This document shows, in pieces, positions 34,521-43,682 of a stretch of 64,000 bases of DNA. The stretch lies in NCBI RefSeq assembly GCF_011758765.1, contig NZ_JAANOU010000001.1, forward strand, positions 5,580,001-5,644,000, given 5' to 3'. Both the position numbers and the translations under genes were made by a program. The stretch comes from Amycolatopsis viridis. GTDB lineage: Bacteria; Actinomycetota; Actinomycetes; Mycobacteriales; Pseudonocardiaceae. The notes under the pieces were generated by a model. The model saw only the letters and a program-made list of their open reading frames with translations, was not told where the DNA came from and made no database searches. Every line of letters begins with the position of its first letter. The first letter of the stretch is position 1.

Positions 34521-36815
34521 TCAGGACGCCACCTGCACGATCTCCCGCAGCTCGGCCAGTAGCTCACCGCGGCTGGACGCCCCGAGGCGCTGCCGCATGC
34601 GCGCCACGTGGTGCTCCACGGTCTTCGCGGAGATGAACAGCCGGTCGCCGATCTGCTTGTAGGTCAGTCCGGCGACCACGAGCTCCGCGACCTGCCGTTC
34701 CCGCTCGCTCAGCCGCGCGCCGCCCGTCTGCTCCACCGCTTCCCGGCCCGGGCGGCCCTGGAGCACCCGCGCGCAGTCGAGCAGGGTCAGCATCGCCTTG
34801 CGGTCGGACGTGCGGATCGCCGCCTGGCCGGCCAACCGCGCGCCGTCCCAGCACAGGCCGACACCGTGCAGGTCGCGGGCCGCCGACTCGACCTCGACCG
34901 CGTCGACCTCGCCGCCCAGCACCTTCAGCCAGCAACCGGCCGCCCGGGCGATCGTCGCGAAGTACGGGCCCGCGGCGGCCGCGTCGGCCAGTGCCGAGGC
35001 GTGCGACGCCGCCTCCTCCGGCTGCTCGGCGATCACCGCCGCGTGCAGGCCGCTCCAGTGCAGCGCGCTCGCCCACAACGGCGGATCACCGAGCCCGGCC
35101 AGCAACTCCCGCGCCTGCCGCAGGTGCGGCGCCAGCCTGTCCCGTTCCCCGAGCCGCGCCGCCGCCACCTCGAACTCGCCGAACGGCAGGAACGTGAACA
35201 GGTCCACCGGATGCCGGACCACGGCTTCGCGGGCCTGGATCCAGATCCGCCGCAGCCCCGCCAGGTCACTGGCGCGGCGCGCCAGCCCGACCCGCAACCC
35301 GACCGCGAACAGCCAGTCCCGCGGGGACAGCTTCTCCCCGGCCGACCGCAGCTGAGCGGTCGCGCCCTCCTCGTCGCCGCGCAGCATCGCGATCCACGCC
35401 AGCAGCAACCGGTGCCGCGGCACCAGCACGCCGGACGAGATCGCCCGTTCCAGCAGCGGCTCGGCGATCGCCGCCTCACCGGAATGCAACGCCACCAGAG
35501 CGCCGAGCGCGGCCGGACTGTCCGGCAGCAGCACCCGGTCCGACACCGGTGCCAGCATCTCGGCCGACCGGATCAAAGTGGACAGTGCCACCGTCGGCTG
35601 GGCGGTCACCGACTCCAGCACGCCCGTCGCGGCGGAGGACACCGCCCCGGCGAGCAGGGTCGGCGGACCGTCCACCTTGGACCCGGCCAGCAACTTCTCC
35701 GCCTCGGCCAGCCGTCCGGTCCCGGTCAGCCCGATCACCGCGAAGCACCGGGCCGTCGCGGTGTCCGACCACTGGAACAGCTCCGCGCTGCGCGCCAGCT
35801 GGCCGCGGTGGGCCAGCGCAGCACCCGCGACCTGCGCGCCCTCGGCCCGGTCCGCGGCGTCGTCCGCGGAGATCACCTGGTCGGCCAGCTGCAGTGCGGT
35901 GTCGAAGTCCCCGGCGCGCGCGACCGCCTCCGCCCAGCGGGATCCGACCGCGTTGGTCGGACGACCTGCGCGCACCGCCGCCTCGTACAACCGCGCGGCG
36001 AGGGCCGGTTCCCGCGTCGCCTCGCCCGCGGCCACCTCGAACGCCGCCGCCACGTCCGTCCCGGTCACCCCGGTCCCGATCAGCGGCCGGACGAGGCTCA
36101 GCACCGGACCGCCCCGGTCCAGCTGCCGCCGGATGAGCCGCAGCCGCAACGCGATCCGCCGGTCGGCCGGCACCAGCTCCCGCAGCGCCCGCGCAGCGAC
36201 GGGCAGCACCCGGCCGTCCGGGCCGAGGAAGCCGGTGGCGCGCACGGCTTCCGCGGTGGCTGTGGGCAGGTTCAGCGCGGCGAGCAGATCCGGGTCCGCG
36301 CCGGCTTCGGCCGCCAGCAGGTAGCACAGCGTGTCCTCGCCCGCCTGGTCCAGCTCGTGCCGGAACGCGGCGAGCAGCTCGCCGTCCCCGGCGGCCAGCA
36401 GGCGCACGAACCCGGGGACGCCGCCGGTTTGCGCCAGCACGGCGTCGGCCTGCAGCGGGCGCCCGGCCCCGGCCAGGAACTTCTCGGTGCGCGGCCGGTC
36501 GAACGGCCGCAGCACCAGCTGCCCGGTGAGCCGGCCGAGCACCTGGTTGAGGGCGGCGGGGCGGGGGTGCGGGCGGGCCGCGATGACCAGCCCGGTCGTG
36601 TCGTCGTCGAGCTGACCGGCCACTTCGGACAGTTCGGCGTCGGTGAGCAGGTGGGCGTCGTCGACCAGGCGCACGCCCGGCGCGCCGGTGAGGTGGCCGA
36701 GCACGGCGGTCTTGCCGTAGCCGCCGGGGGCCACGATCGCGAGGCGGACCGGCGCGAGCTGACCGGACTTGATCGCCGCGCAGACCCGCTCGGTGGGTTC
36801 GTCCAGCAGGATCAC
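34521..36815 (-). CDS. MalT/STAND-type LuxR regulator beside the ini-like locus
   Basis: A 764-residue protein. An N-terminal NTPase domain has a P loop RLAIVAPGGYGKTAVLGHL (first Gly replaced by Ala). A long helical, TPR-like region follows. The C terminus is a LuxR helix-turn-helix (LSERERQVAELVVAGLTYKQ then ISAKTVEHHVARMRQRLG). It is a large ATP-dependent activator like MalT. In mycobacteria a regulator of this size and type (IniR) lies next to iniBAC, so control of the divergent ini-like genes is likely. GTG 36815 overlaps the stop of the Hsp70-like gene by 4 nt, so the two are coupled. Confidence 0.85.
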   Translation of the reverse strand: MILLDEPTERVCAAIKSGQLAPVRLAIVAPGGYGKTAVLGHLTGAPGVRLVDDAHLLTDAELSEVAGQLDDDTTGLVIAARPHPRPAALNQVLGRLTGQLVLRPFDRPRTEKFLAGAGRPLQADAVLAQTGGVPGFVRLLAAGDGELLAAFRHELDQAGEDTLCYLLAAEAGADPDLLAALNLPTATAEAVRATGFLGPDGRVLPVAARALRELVPADRRIALRLRLIRRQLDRGGPVLSLVRPLIGTGVTGTDVAAAFEVAAGEATREPALAARLYEAAVRAGRPTNAVGSRWAEAVARAGDFDTALQLADQVISADDAADRAEGAQVAGAALAHRGQLARSAELFQWSDTATARCFAVIGLTGTGRLAEAEKLLAGSKVDGPPTLLAGAVSSAATGVLESVTAQPTVALSTLIRSAEMLAPVSDRVLLPDSPAALGALVALHSGEAAIAEPLLERAISSGVLVPRHRLLLAWIAMLRGDEEGATAQLRSAGEKLSPRDWLFAVGLRVGLARRASDLAGLRRIWIQAREAVVRHPVDLFTFLPFGEFEVAAARLGERDRLAPHLRQARELLAGLGDPPLWASALHWSGLHAAVIAEQPEEAASHASALADAAAAGPYFATIARAAGCWLKVLGGEVDAVEVESAARDLHGVGLCWDGARLAGQAAIRTSDRKAMLTLLDCARVLQGRPGREAVEQTGGARLSERERQVAELVVAGLTYKQIGDRLFISAKTVEHHVARMRQRLGASSRGELLAELREIVQVAS

Positions 36816-37993
36816 TTGTCGTCCTCGCTTCGGGAGCCGCCGCGGCGGGAGGGCACGAACCGGCGACGGGGCGGTTCGAGCGGAGTCAGTACGACGGGCG
36901 GCCGCGGCGGAACGGGTTCGTCGTCGTACACGTCTTCGGGTTCCAGGTCGGGGAAGCCGGTCACCTTCGGCACGAGCGCGGTCGACTCGACGGCCGCGCC
37001 CTCCACCAGCCGCGCCACCAGCGCCGCGCCCCGCGCGACCGCGGTGGCCGGCTCCGGCTCGGTCACCGCGCGGCAGCCGGTCAGTCCGGCGACCAGGTCG
37101 GCCAGCAGCGGGACCGCGGCCGTGCCACCGACGAGCAGCACGGCGCTCAGCCGCTCGTACCGGCGCAACGGTTCCAGCGTCGCGAGCAAGCCCGGGCGCG
37201 CCAACCGGTCGAACTCGGCGCGCGTCACCCGCACCGGCCCGATCTCCGTCTCGGGCAGCACGGACAGCCGTTCCTTCGCTTCGGCGCACACCAGCCGCAA
37301 CGCCGACGGCGCCACCTCGCCGCAGCGGTCCCGGACGTGGTCGAACAGCAGGTCGTCGAGCACCTTGCCGGACACCGGCTCCGCCGGCTCGGCGTGGGTG
37401 ACCAGTTCGAACGCGGTGGGGCCGCGGTGCAGAACGGCCAGGTCGGCGTGCTCGCCGCCGATCCGGCACACCCCGACCAGCGTTCCCGGGTCGATCCGCT
37501 CGCGCGCGAGGTGACCCTCCGCGGCGGCGACCGGTGCGGGCAGGAGCATGGCGGGTGGGAGCCCGGCCGCGTGCAGGGCGTCGAGCAGCAGCTTGCGCCG
37601 GTAGGTGCCCCAGCTCGGCGGGTGGGTGACCGCGATCCGCTCGGCCGGCTCGCCTTCCTCGGCGGCGACCTGGTCCACGAGCCAGCCGGCGGCGGCTGCG
37701 GTAAGCGCTTCCGCCGTGTACAGTTCGTCACCGAGCAAGAACGGAACGTCATCGCCGACGCGGCGCAAGAAACCGCGCGCGGTCCGGTCGGGCTCCGTCA
37801 CCGACTGCCGCAGCGCCTCCGCGCCGACCGACACGGTGGCGTCCGGCGCGACGTGCAGGATCGACTCGACCGGCGGCATCGCCACCGGCTCCGACCAGCT
37901 CTCACCCACGCCGCGGCACACGGCAGCGGCGATGCCGGTGCTGCCGATGTCGATACCGAGAACGTGACGCATAGGGGCGGAATCCTCACTCAC
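36812..37993 (-). CDS. Hsp70-like actin-fold ATPase
   Basis: A 393-residue protein with the Hsp70/actin ATPase fold: phosphate-1 loop HVLGIDIGSTGIAAAV, ITHPPSWGTYRRKLL-like connecting region and the adenosine motif AVLLVGGTAAVPLLADLV. After about residue 330 there is no substrate-binding domain, only a short Pro/Arg-rich tail. GTG 37993 has AAGGGG upstream; ATG 37972 is an alternative. It is co-translated with the LuxR ATPase and is divergent from the IniB-like gene. A signalling or chaperone role for the envelope-stress system is inferred. Confidence 0.85.
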   Translation of the reverse strand: MSEDSAPMRHVLGIDIGSTGIAAAVCRGVGESWSEPVAMPPVESILHVAPDATVSVGAEALRQSVTEPDRTARGFLRRVGDDVPFLLGDELYTAEALTAAAAGWLVDQVAAEEGEPAERIAVTHPPSWGTYRRKLLLDALHAAGLPPAMLLPAPVAAAEGHLARERIDPGTLVGVCRIGGEHADLAVLHRGPTAFELVTHAEPAEPVSGKVLDDLLFDHVRDRCGEVAPSALRLVCAEAKERLSVLPETEIGPVRVTRAEFDRLARPGLLATLEPLRRYERLSAVLLVGGTAAVPLLADLVAGLTGCRAVTEPEPATAVARGAALVARLVEGAAVESTALVPKVTGFPDLEPEDVYDDEPVPPRPPVVLTPLEPPRRRFVPSRRGGSRSEDDK

Positions 37994-38199
37994 GGGGTTG
38001 CCCCTTCGTACCAAAGTCGCCCGTTGGGGTCACATCCCCTAATCCCCTAACGAGTGACCCCGAGGGCCCGGCTCGAGGTTGCGGACCGATCCCCGATGCC
38101 GCGGTAACGGAACGATCACTAGGTTCGGCCGAGGCGTCCTGCGGTGCACCCTGGACGCCTTGTCCGTTTCCACCACCCGAGATCTGCGGAGATAATTCC

Positions 38200-40320
38200 T
38201 TGTCTCTCCCCGCCCAGAACCTGCACGAGTTCGTGCTGAACCTGCTGAACGACGAGGCTGCCCGGTCCGCGTTCGCCGCCGACCCCACCAGCGCGCTCGC
38301 CGCCGCCGGCTTGAGCGACGTCACGCCGCAGGACATCCAGGAAGTCGCTCCGCTGGTCGCCGACTACGCCCCCGCGCCGCTGGCCGACGCGCTGTCCGCG
38401 CTCCCGCTGGACGCCGGCACGGCCGGCCTGCAGGGTGCGATCGCCCAGCTCCAGGCCGTGGCCCAGGTCGCGGACGCGCTGCCCGTCGGCGCTCCCGAGC
38501 TGCCGCTGGACCTGCCGGCGCGTGCCGACCTGCCCACCGACGCCCTCCCGACCGGCGCGCTGCCGATCGAGGCCCCCGAGCTGGGCGACCTGCCCGCGCT
38601 GTCCGAGGTGGGTCACCTGCCGGTGCACGCTCCCTCGCTGCCTGCCGACGCGCTGCCGGGCACGCTGCCGGGGCTGGACGAGCTGCCGGTCGAGGTGCCG
38701 GGCCTGCCGGTCGAGCTCCCGGCTCGCAACGACCTGCCGGTCGACGCGCTGCCCGTCAACGCGCTGCCCGTCAACGCGCTGCCGATCGACGCGCTCCCGA
38801 CCGACGGCCTGCCGGTGGAGCTGCCCGAGCTCGGCGACCTGCCGCTCGATGCCCCGGCCCTGCCGGGCGAACTCCCGGTCAACGCGCTGCCGGTGAACGA
38901 GCTGCCGATCGAGGCGCTGCCGACGAACGGCCTCCCGGTCGAGCTGCCGGAGCTGGACGGGCTGCCTGCCCTGCCCGCCGACCTCCCGGCCCGCAACGAC
39001 CTCCCCGTCAACGCCCTGCCGATCGACCAGCTGCCGATCGACCAGCTGCCCATCGACCAGCTCCCGCTCGGCGCGCTGCCGCTCGACGCGGCCGAGCTGC
39101 CGGTGTCGCTGCCCGAGGTCGAGGGTCTGACCGGCGCGCTGCCCCAGCTCCCGGTGGAGCTGCCCAACCTGGGCGAGGTGCCGTCCCTGCCGGGCCTGGG
39201 CGCCGAGCGCGCCGACGTGCCGAACGCGGTGACCGGCCTGCCGGTCGACACGGCGGACCTGCCCGTCGGCACCGAGGACCTGACCGGTCTGGCCGGGACC
39301 GCCGGCCTGGCGGACCTGCCGCTCGACACCGACGCCCTCGGCGCGCTGCCGGTGGACGCCCCGTCGCTCGGTGACTCGCCGTTCACCGCGCCGGACCTGG
39401 ACATCCCGGTCGTCGGCCGCATCGACACCGACAGCGCAACCTCCGCCGACGGGTACGCCACCACCGTCTCCTACGCGGGTCACGTGGCCGAGGGTGCCGC
39501 CGCGGCCGCCGTCGATGCCAAGAACGGCGCCGTCGTGGGCGGCACCGCGGGCACCCCGGCCGGTTCGTTCCTCGGCAGCGCCGCGGGCAGCACCGGCGGC
39601 TTCACCGGCGGGTTCGGCATCCAGAACAACGAGGGCGCGGTGCAGGCCGGCCTGACCGCCGACGACGACGCCGTCCTCGGCGGTGCGCACGCCGAGTCGG
39701 CGCTGGGCCGCTACGGCGTCGGCATCGACAGCGCGCCCGCCGACCTGCCGAACTTCGACCAGGCCGGTGACCTCGCCGGTTCGCTCGACTCGGACGTCCT
39801 GAGCCGCTCCGAGCCGGCCGCCGGCCCGATCGCCGACTACGTCTCGATCGGCGGCGACCTGCTGGGCGGGAAGATCGCGCAGAGCTCGGCCACCCTCGGC
39901 GAGTACCTGACCGCGGGCGGTGCGCAGTTCGGCGCGTCCGTGGCCAACGCCGGCGCCCAGGCCGGTACCGCGGTGTCCGACGGTGGTCACCAGGCCGCCG
40001 ACCTGGCCTCGGACCTGCCCGCCGCCCCCGGCGTGCCGTCCGCGCTGCCGGCCGAGGTGCCCACCACGATCCCGGCGGGCGACCTGCCGGTGCACCCGAG
40101 CGCCGAGCTGCCGCAGGGGCTGCCGCACCTGCCGGTCGCGAACCCGCTGCCGGAGGTCACCCACCACGTCGAGCACGTGCTGTCCACCGACCCGGGCAAG
40201 GAAGTCCTGTCCGTCACCGACAGCCCGCTGACCGACACGATCGGCCCGCTCAACCACGCACCGCTGCCCGAGGCCGCTGACCTCGGCGGCCTGCACGGTG
40301 ACCTGCCCCTGGGTCACTGA
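38200..40320 (+). CDS. iniB: IniB-like protein with long LP-repeat region
   Basis: A 706-residue protein. Residues 1-70 match the IniB N-terminal domain (LHEFVLNLLNDEAARSAFAA, then GLSDVTPQDIQEVAPLVADY). Residues about 95-395 are a low-complexity array with Leu-Pro every five or six residues (for example LPVNALPVNALPIDALPTDG). The C-terminal 300 residues are Gly/Ala-rich with more LP motifs at the end. Mycobacterial IniB is induced by cell-wall inhibitors; its role is not settled. TTG 38200 follows GGAG. Two hairpins after it separate it from the dynamin genes. Confidence 0.85.
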   Translation: MSLPAQNLHEFVLNLLNDEAARSAFAADPTSALAAAGLSDVTPQDIQEVAPLVADYAPAPLADALSALPLDAGTAGLQGAIAQLQAVAQVADALPVGAPELPLDLPARADLPTDALPTGALPIEAPELGDLPALSEVGHLPVHAPSLPADALPGTLPGLDELPVEVPGLPVELPARNDLPVDALPVNALPVNALPIDALPTDGLPVELPELGDLPLDAPALPGELPVNALPVNELPIEALPTNGLPVELPELDGLPALPADLPARNDLPVNALPIDQLPIDQLPIDQLPLGALPLDAAELPVSLPEVEGLTGALPQLPVELPNLGEVPSLPGLGAERADVPNAVTGLPVDTADLPVGTEDLTGLAGTAGLADLPLDTDALGALPVDAPSLGDSPFTAPDLDIPVVGRIDTDSATSADGYATTVSYAGHVAEGAAAAAVDAKNGAVVGGTAGTPAGSFLGSAAGSTGGFTGGFGIQNNEGAVQAGLTADDDAVLGGAHAESALGRYGVGIDSAPADLPNFDQAGDLAGSLDSDVLSRSEPAAGPIADYVSIGGDLLGGKIAQSSATLGEYLTAGGAQFGASVANAGAQAGTAVSDGGHQAADLASDLPAAPGVPSALPAEVPTTIPAGDLPVHPSAELPQGLPHLPVANPLPEVTHHVEHVLSTDPGKEVLSVTDSPLTDTIGPLNHAPLPEAADLGGLHGDLPLGH
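38485..39385 (+). repeat. Coding LP pentapeptide repeat tract of the IniB-like gene
   Basis: Short in-frame 15- to 18-bp units encode Leu-Pro-x-x-Ala/Gln/Leu-type repeats. LPIDQ occurs three times in a row near 39017-39061. Larger units built from LPVNALP, LPTDGLPVELPELGDLP and LPTNGLPVELPEL repeat two or three times. The tract should vary in length between strains through slippage. Confidence 0.8.
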
Positions 40321-40322
40321 CC

Positions 40323-40395
40323 GGTAGCCGCGACGGCGCGGCTACCACTCACCGACAAAGCGGCGGGGTTCGTCTCAGAACGGACCCCGCCGCTT
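40323..40395 (+). terminator. Double hairpin terminator after the IniB-like gene
   Basis: Hairpin one: GGTAGCCGCG/CGCGGCTACC (40323-40332, 40337-40346). Hairpin two: AAGCGGCGGGGT/ACCCCGCCGCTT (40358-40369, 40384-40395), followed by CACGTTTT. It implies that the dynamin genes have their own promoter or depend on read-through. Confidence 0.75.
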
Positions 40396-40429
40396 CACGT
40401 TTTGGTCACGACACGGCACACTCCTCCGC

Positions 40430-42226
40430 GTGCTTGCACCGCCCTGGCTCGACGTACTGGACGACACCGCCCACGTCTGCGCCACCCAGCGCCGTCCCGA
40501 CCTCGTGGACCGGATCCGCAGACGCAGAGCGCAGCTGCTCGACGAGAAGCTGCGGGTGGTCGTGATCGGCGAGGCGGGCCAGGGCAAGAGCCAACTGGTG
40601 AACGCCCTGGTCAACGCCCCGGTGTGCGCGGTCGGCGAGGACGCCACGACCACCGTCCCCACCGTCGTCACCCATGCCGCCGCCCCGACCGCGGCGGTCG
40701 TCACGGCCGGTCCGCGGGTCATCGAAGGCCCCGCCCGGGAGCCGGTGCCGGTCGATGCGGTTACCAGCCAGGCCAACCGGGACGCGGTCGCGGTGAGCGG
40801 GCCACCGGTCGTGCGGGCCGAGGTCGGCCTGCCCCGCGCCCTGCTGTCCGGCCTGGCACTGGTCGACACCCCGGCGCAGGCGGCCATGGACACCGTCGAC
40901 TCGGCCGACGCCGTGCTGATGGCCACCGACGCGACCAGCGAGTTGTCGGCGTCGGAGATCCACCTGCTCGAGCAGGTGATCCGGCTGTGCCCGACGGTGC
41001 TGGTGGTGCTCACCAAGATCGACCTGGTGCCGGGCTGGCGGACCGTCGCCGAGCGCAACCGCAGCCGGCTCGACCAGCGCGGCCTGATGGCGTCGATGAT
41101 CCCCGTGTCGGCGGCGCTGCGGCTGGCCGCGGCGCGCACCGGTGATCAGGAGCTCAACGCCGAGTCGGGGTTCGGCGAGCTGGTCCGGTGCCTGCACCGC
41201 GACCTGCCCGGTCAGGCGGATCTGCTGGCCCGCCGTTCGGTGGCGGCGCTGAGCACGACCGCGGTGGAGTCGCTGCAGAACTCGCTGCACGAGGAGTTCG
41301 CCGCGACCCAGCAACCGGACAACGGCGACACCGTCGCACGGTGGCGGGCGGCCGGGCACCGGCTGGAGAAGCTGCAGCGCGACGCGAGCCGCTGGCAGAC
41401 GATGCTGTCCGACGAGGTGTCCGACCTGATCTCCGACGTCGAGTTCGACCTGCGCGACCGCACGCGCAAGATCCTGGTCGAGGTCGACGAGTACTTCGAC
41501 ACCGCCGACCCGGCGAAGACGTGGGACGAGTTCGAGGCGTGGCTGCGGGAGAACCTCACCGCGGTCGCCGAGACGAACTCGGAGTGGCTGCTGGACCGGT
41601 TCGAGTGGGTCGCCCGCAAGATCGCGCGCCAGGTCGCGCCGCACCGCGAGGACGCGCTGCCCGACTCGCTGCCGCGCGACATCCCCGGTGACGCGGTCGG
41701 TGACCTGCGGATGCCGCGGGTCGAGCGGTTCGGCGTCGGGCAGAAGCTGTTCGTCGGCATGCGCGGGTCCTACAGCGGACTGCTGATGTTCGGCCTGGCG
41801 ACGACGATCGCCGGGCTGCCGCTGATCAACCCGATCTCGCTCGGCGCGGGCGCGGCGTTCGGCGCGAAGAGCGTGTTCGAGGAGCGCGGCAACCGGCTCA
41901 AACGGCGCCAGCACGCCGCGAAGACCGCGGCGCACCGCTACGTCGACGACTTCTTCCTCCGCTACGGCAAGCACAGCAAGGACACCGCCCGGCAGATCCA
42001 CCGCGCGCTGCGCGACCGGCTCAACGCGATCGCCGACGAGTTGCGCGGCGAGATCACCGAGACCGCCAAGACGTTCAAGCAGGCCATCGACGAGGACAGC
42101 ACCCGCCGCACCGTCCGCGCGAACGAGATCCGCCGGATGATGGACGAGCTGAACGTCCTGCGCCGGCGCGCCCAGGCCCTCGCCGCGCCGCCACAGCTGC
42201 CGACCCCACGGGGGATCACCGCGTGA
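40430..42226 (+). CDS. iniA: Dynamin-like GTPase, IniA-type
   Basis: A 598-residue bacterial dynamin-like protein. The P loop is VVVIGEAGQGKSQLVNALVN, the switch-2 motif is LALVDTPAQAA and the G4 motif is VLTKIDLV. A long helical stalk follows with a hydrophobic hairpin (SGLLMFGLATTIAGLPLINP, near residue 450) that should dip into the membrane. Mycobacterial IniA remodels membranes during envelope drug stress. It starts with GTG 40430. Its stop overlaps the partner gene start by 4 nt (GTGA), so the pair is made together and probably works as a hetero-oligomer. Confidence 0.88.
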   Translation: MLAPPWLDVLDDTAHVCATQRRPDLVDRIRRRRAQLLDEKLRVVVIGEAGQGKSQLVNALVNAPVCAVGEDATTTVPTVVTHAAAPTAAVVTAGPRVIEGPAREPVPVDAVTSQANRDAVAVSGPPVVRAEVGLPRALLSGLALVDTPAQAAMDTVDSADAVLMATDATSELSASEIHLLEQVIRLCPTVLVVLTKIDLVPGWRTVAERNRSRLDQRGLMASMIPVSAALRLAAARTGDQELNAESGFGELVRCLHRDLPGQADLLARRSVAALSTTAVESLQNSLHEEFAATQQPDNGDTVARWRAAGHRLEKLQRDASRWQTMLSDEVSDLISDVEFDLRDRTRKILVEVDEYFDTADPAKTWDEFEAWLRENLTAVAETNSEWLLDRFEWVARKIARQVAPHREDALPDSLPRDIPGDAVGDLRMPRVERFGVGQKLFVGMRGSYSGLLMFGLATTIAGLPLINPISLGAGAAFGAKSVFEERGNRLKRRQHAAKTAAHRYVDDFFLRYGKHSKDTARQIHRALRDRLNAIADELRGEITETAKTFKQAIDEDSTRRTVRANEIRRMMDELNVLRRRAQALAAPPQLPTPRGITA

Positions 42227-43470
42227 GCCTCGCCGCGCGGACGCGGGCGGTGCTCCAGGAGGCCGTCGGCGTTTACCAGGACAGCCCACGCGCGACGAGC
42301 TGGCTGCAGCGCCAGCTGACCCGGTTCGACGACCCGCTGCGCCTGGCGGTGGTCGGGCCGAGCGGGTCCGGTCGCTCGACGTTGGTCGCCGCGCTCGCCG
42401 GGGAGTCGCCGCAGGCCGAGATGACCTGGTTCCGGACCGCACCGGGGCGCTCGGCGGACGAGCTGATGTTGATGGACACGCCGGCGATCGACGGCGGTGC
42501 GGCGCCCAGCACGATCGAGGGGATCAGCATGGACGCCGACGCCGTGCTGTACCTCGTGCGGCGCCCGTCCGGGGCGGACCTCGGTTTCCTGCACACCCTG
42601 CAGGACCATCCGGTCGCGCGCGCGGCCCCGGTCAACGCGCTCGTCGTGCTGTCCCGTGCCGACGAGCTGGGCGGGGGCCGGATCGACGCGGTGATCTCCG
42701 CGCGGCAGGTGGCGCGCCGGTACCGGGTGGCGCCGGAGGTGGCCGGGTTGTGCCAGGACGTCGTGCCGGTGGCCGGGCTGCTCGCCGCTGCCGGGCGAAC
42801 GCTGACGGAGCCGGAGTTCTCGGTGTTGCGCACGCTCGCAGCGATACCCCGGGCGGAGCTGGAGCCGCGGTTGCTGTCCGCGGACCGGTTCGCGGCGGCG
42901 GAGTTCCCGGCGCCGGTGGCCGCGTCCGACCGCGCCGCGCTGCTCGGCCGGTTCGGGTTGTTCGGGGTGCGACTGGCGGTGACGTTGATCCGCCGTGGCG
43001 CGGACACGTTGCCCGCGTTGGCCGGGCAGCTCGTGCCCCGCAGTGGTCTCGCTGACCTGCGGGAGGCGATCGACGGGTACTTCGTGACGCGGCGGGACGT
43101 GCTCAAGGCCCGTTCCGCGTTGATCGGGCTGGAAGTGGTGCTGCGCATGGAACCGCGGCCGGCCGCGGCAGGATTGGCGGCGGAGCTGGAACGGCTGCTG
43201 GCGGGTGCCCACGAGTTCCGGGAGCTGCGGCTGGTGTCCGCGCTGCAAACCGGACGGACGTCCTTTTCCGCCGAGCTGACCGCGGATGCGCTGCGGCTGC
43301 TGGGCGCTGCGGGCACGTCCCGCACCGAGCGCCTGGGCGGCGAACAGGTGCTGCCGGCCGTGCGCCGATGGCGGGACCAGGTGGAGAACCCGGAGCTGAG
43401 CGCCCGGGAGCGGCGGGCGGCTGCGGTCGTGGTGCGCAGCTGCGAAGCGATGGCGAACGGGACGATCTGA
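42223..43470 (+). CDS. iniC: Dynamin-like partner GTPase, IniC-type, altered P loop
   Basis: A 415-residue partner of the IniA-like protein. The nucleotide-binding loop is LAVVGPSGSGRSTLVAALAG, in which the P-loop Lys is Arg, and LMLMDTPAID is the switch-2 motif. The G4 motif is degenerate (VVLSRADE). It therefore may bind GTP weakly or not hydrolyse it. The rest is helical and Leu/Arg-rich. Coupled translation with iniA supports a heteromeric complex at the membrane. Confidence 0.82.
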   Translation: MSLAARTRAVLQEAVGVYQDSPRATSWLQRQLTRFDDPLRLAVVGPSGSGRSTLVAALAGESPQAEMTWFRTAPGRSADELMLMDTPAIDGGAAPSTIEGISMDADAVLYLVRRPSGADLGFLHTLQDHPVARAAPVNALVVLSRADELGGGRIDAVISARQVARRYRVAPEVAGLCQDVVPVAGLLAAAGRTLTEPEFSVLRTLAAIPRAELEPRLLSADRFAAAEFPAPVAASDRAALLGRFGLFGVRLAVTLIRRGADTLPALAGQLVPRSGLADLREAIDGYFVTRRDVLKARSALIGLEVVLRMEPRPAAAGLAAELERLLAGAHEFRELRLVSALQTGRTSFSAELTADALRLLGAAGTSRTERLGGEQVLPAVRRWRDQVENPELSARERRAAAVVVRSCEAMANGTI

Positions 43471-43493
43471 CGCCCCGGGTCGTCCGGCCGGGT

Positions 43494-43682
43494 TCAGTCG
43501 TCCTCGGGGCCGGCGGGCTTGAGGTAGGCGGTGCCGCCGGTCGGCATGCGGCGGAAGAAATCCACGCGGGTGATCGGCCGGCCGCTGGGCCGGTTGCCGG
43601 GATCCGGAGACTCCGGCCGGGGCACCGTCGCTTCGCCGGGCTGGTTTTCGTGCCTCCGGCGCGGATCCCACTGGATCGACAT
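43494..43682 (-). CDS. 62-residue peptide coupled to a HExxH hydroxylase (candidate precursor)
   Basis: The frame starts at ATG 43682, whose A is the last base of the hydroxylase TGA (TGATG), and ends 12 nt past the convergent dynamin gene region. The peptide starts MSIQWDPRRRHENQPGEA, has a Pro/Arg-rich middle and ends ITRVDFFRRMPTGGTAYLKP then AGPEDD. It has no helix-turn-helix, signal peptide or metal motif. Its size, its coupling to a peptide-modifying enzyme and the distinct C-terminal segment with FF, TGGTAY and Asp residues make it a plausible substrate. This is inference; no known precursor family is recognised. Confidence 0.6.
   Translation of the reverse strand: MSIQWDPRRRHENQPGEATVPRPESPDPGNRPSGRPITRVDFFRRMPTGGTAYLKPAGPEDD

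Noticed and set aside
34608..37514. Plus-strand open frame of 968 codons
   Set aside because: It is antisense to the LuxR ATPase and Hsp70-like genes, with a biased Arg/Gln/Pro-rich product typical of high-GC shadow frames.
38485..39385. Non-coding tandem repeat or CRISPR-like array
   Set aside because: The units are in frame and encode a regular Leu-Pro repeat inside a long gene with an IniB N terminus.
38119..40317. Minus-strand open frame of 732 codons opposite the IniB-like gene
   Set aside because: The repeat structure mirrors the LP repeats of the coding strand; the product is low-complexity Arg/Gln/Val/Gly and has no start context.
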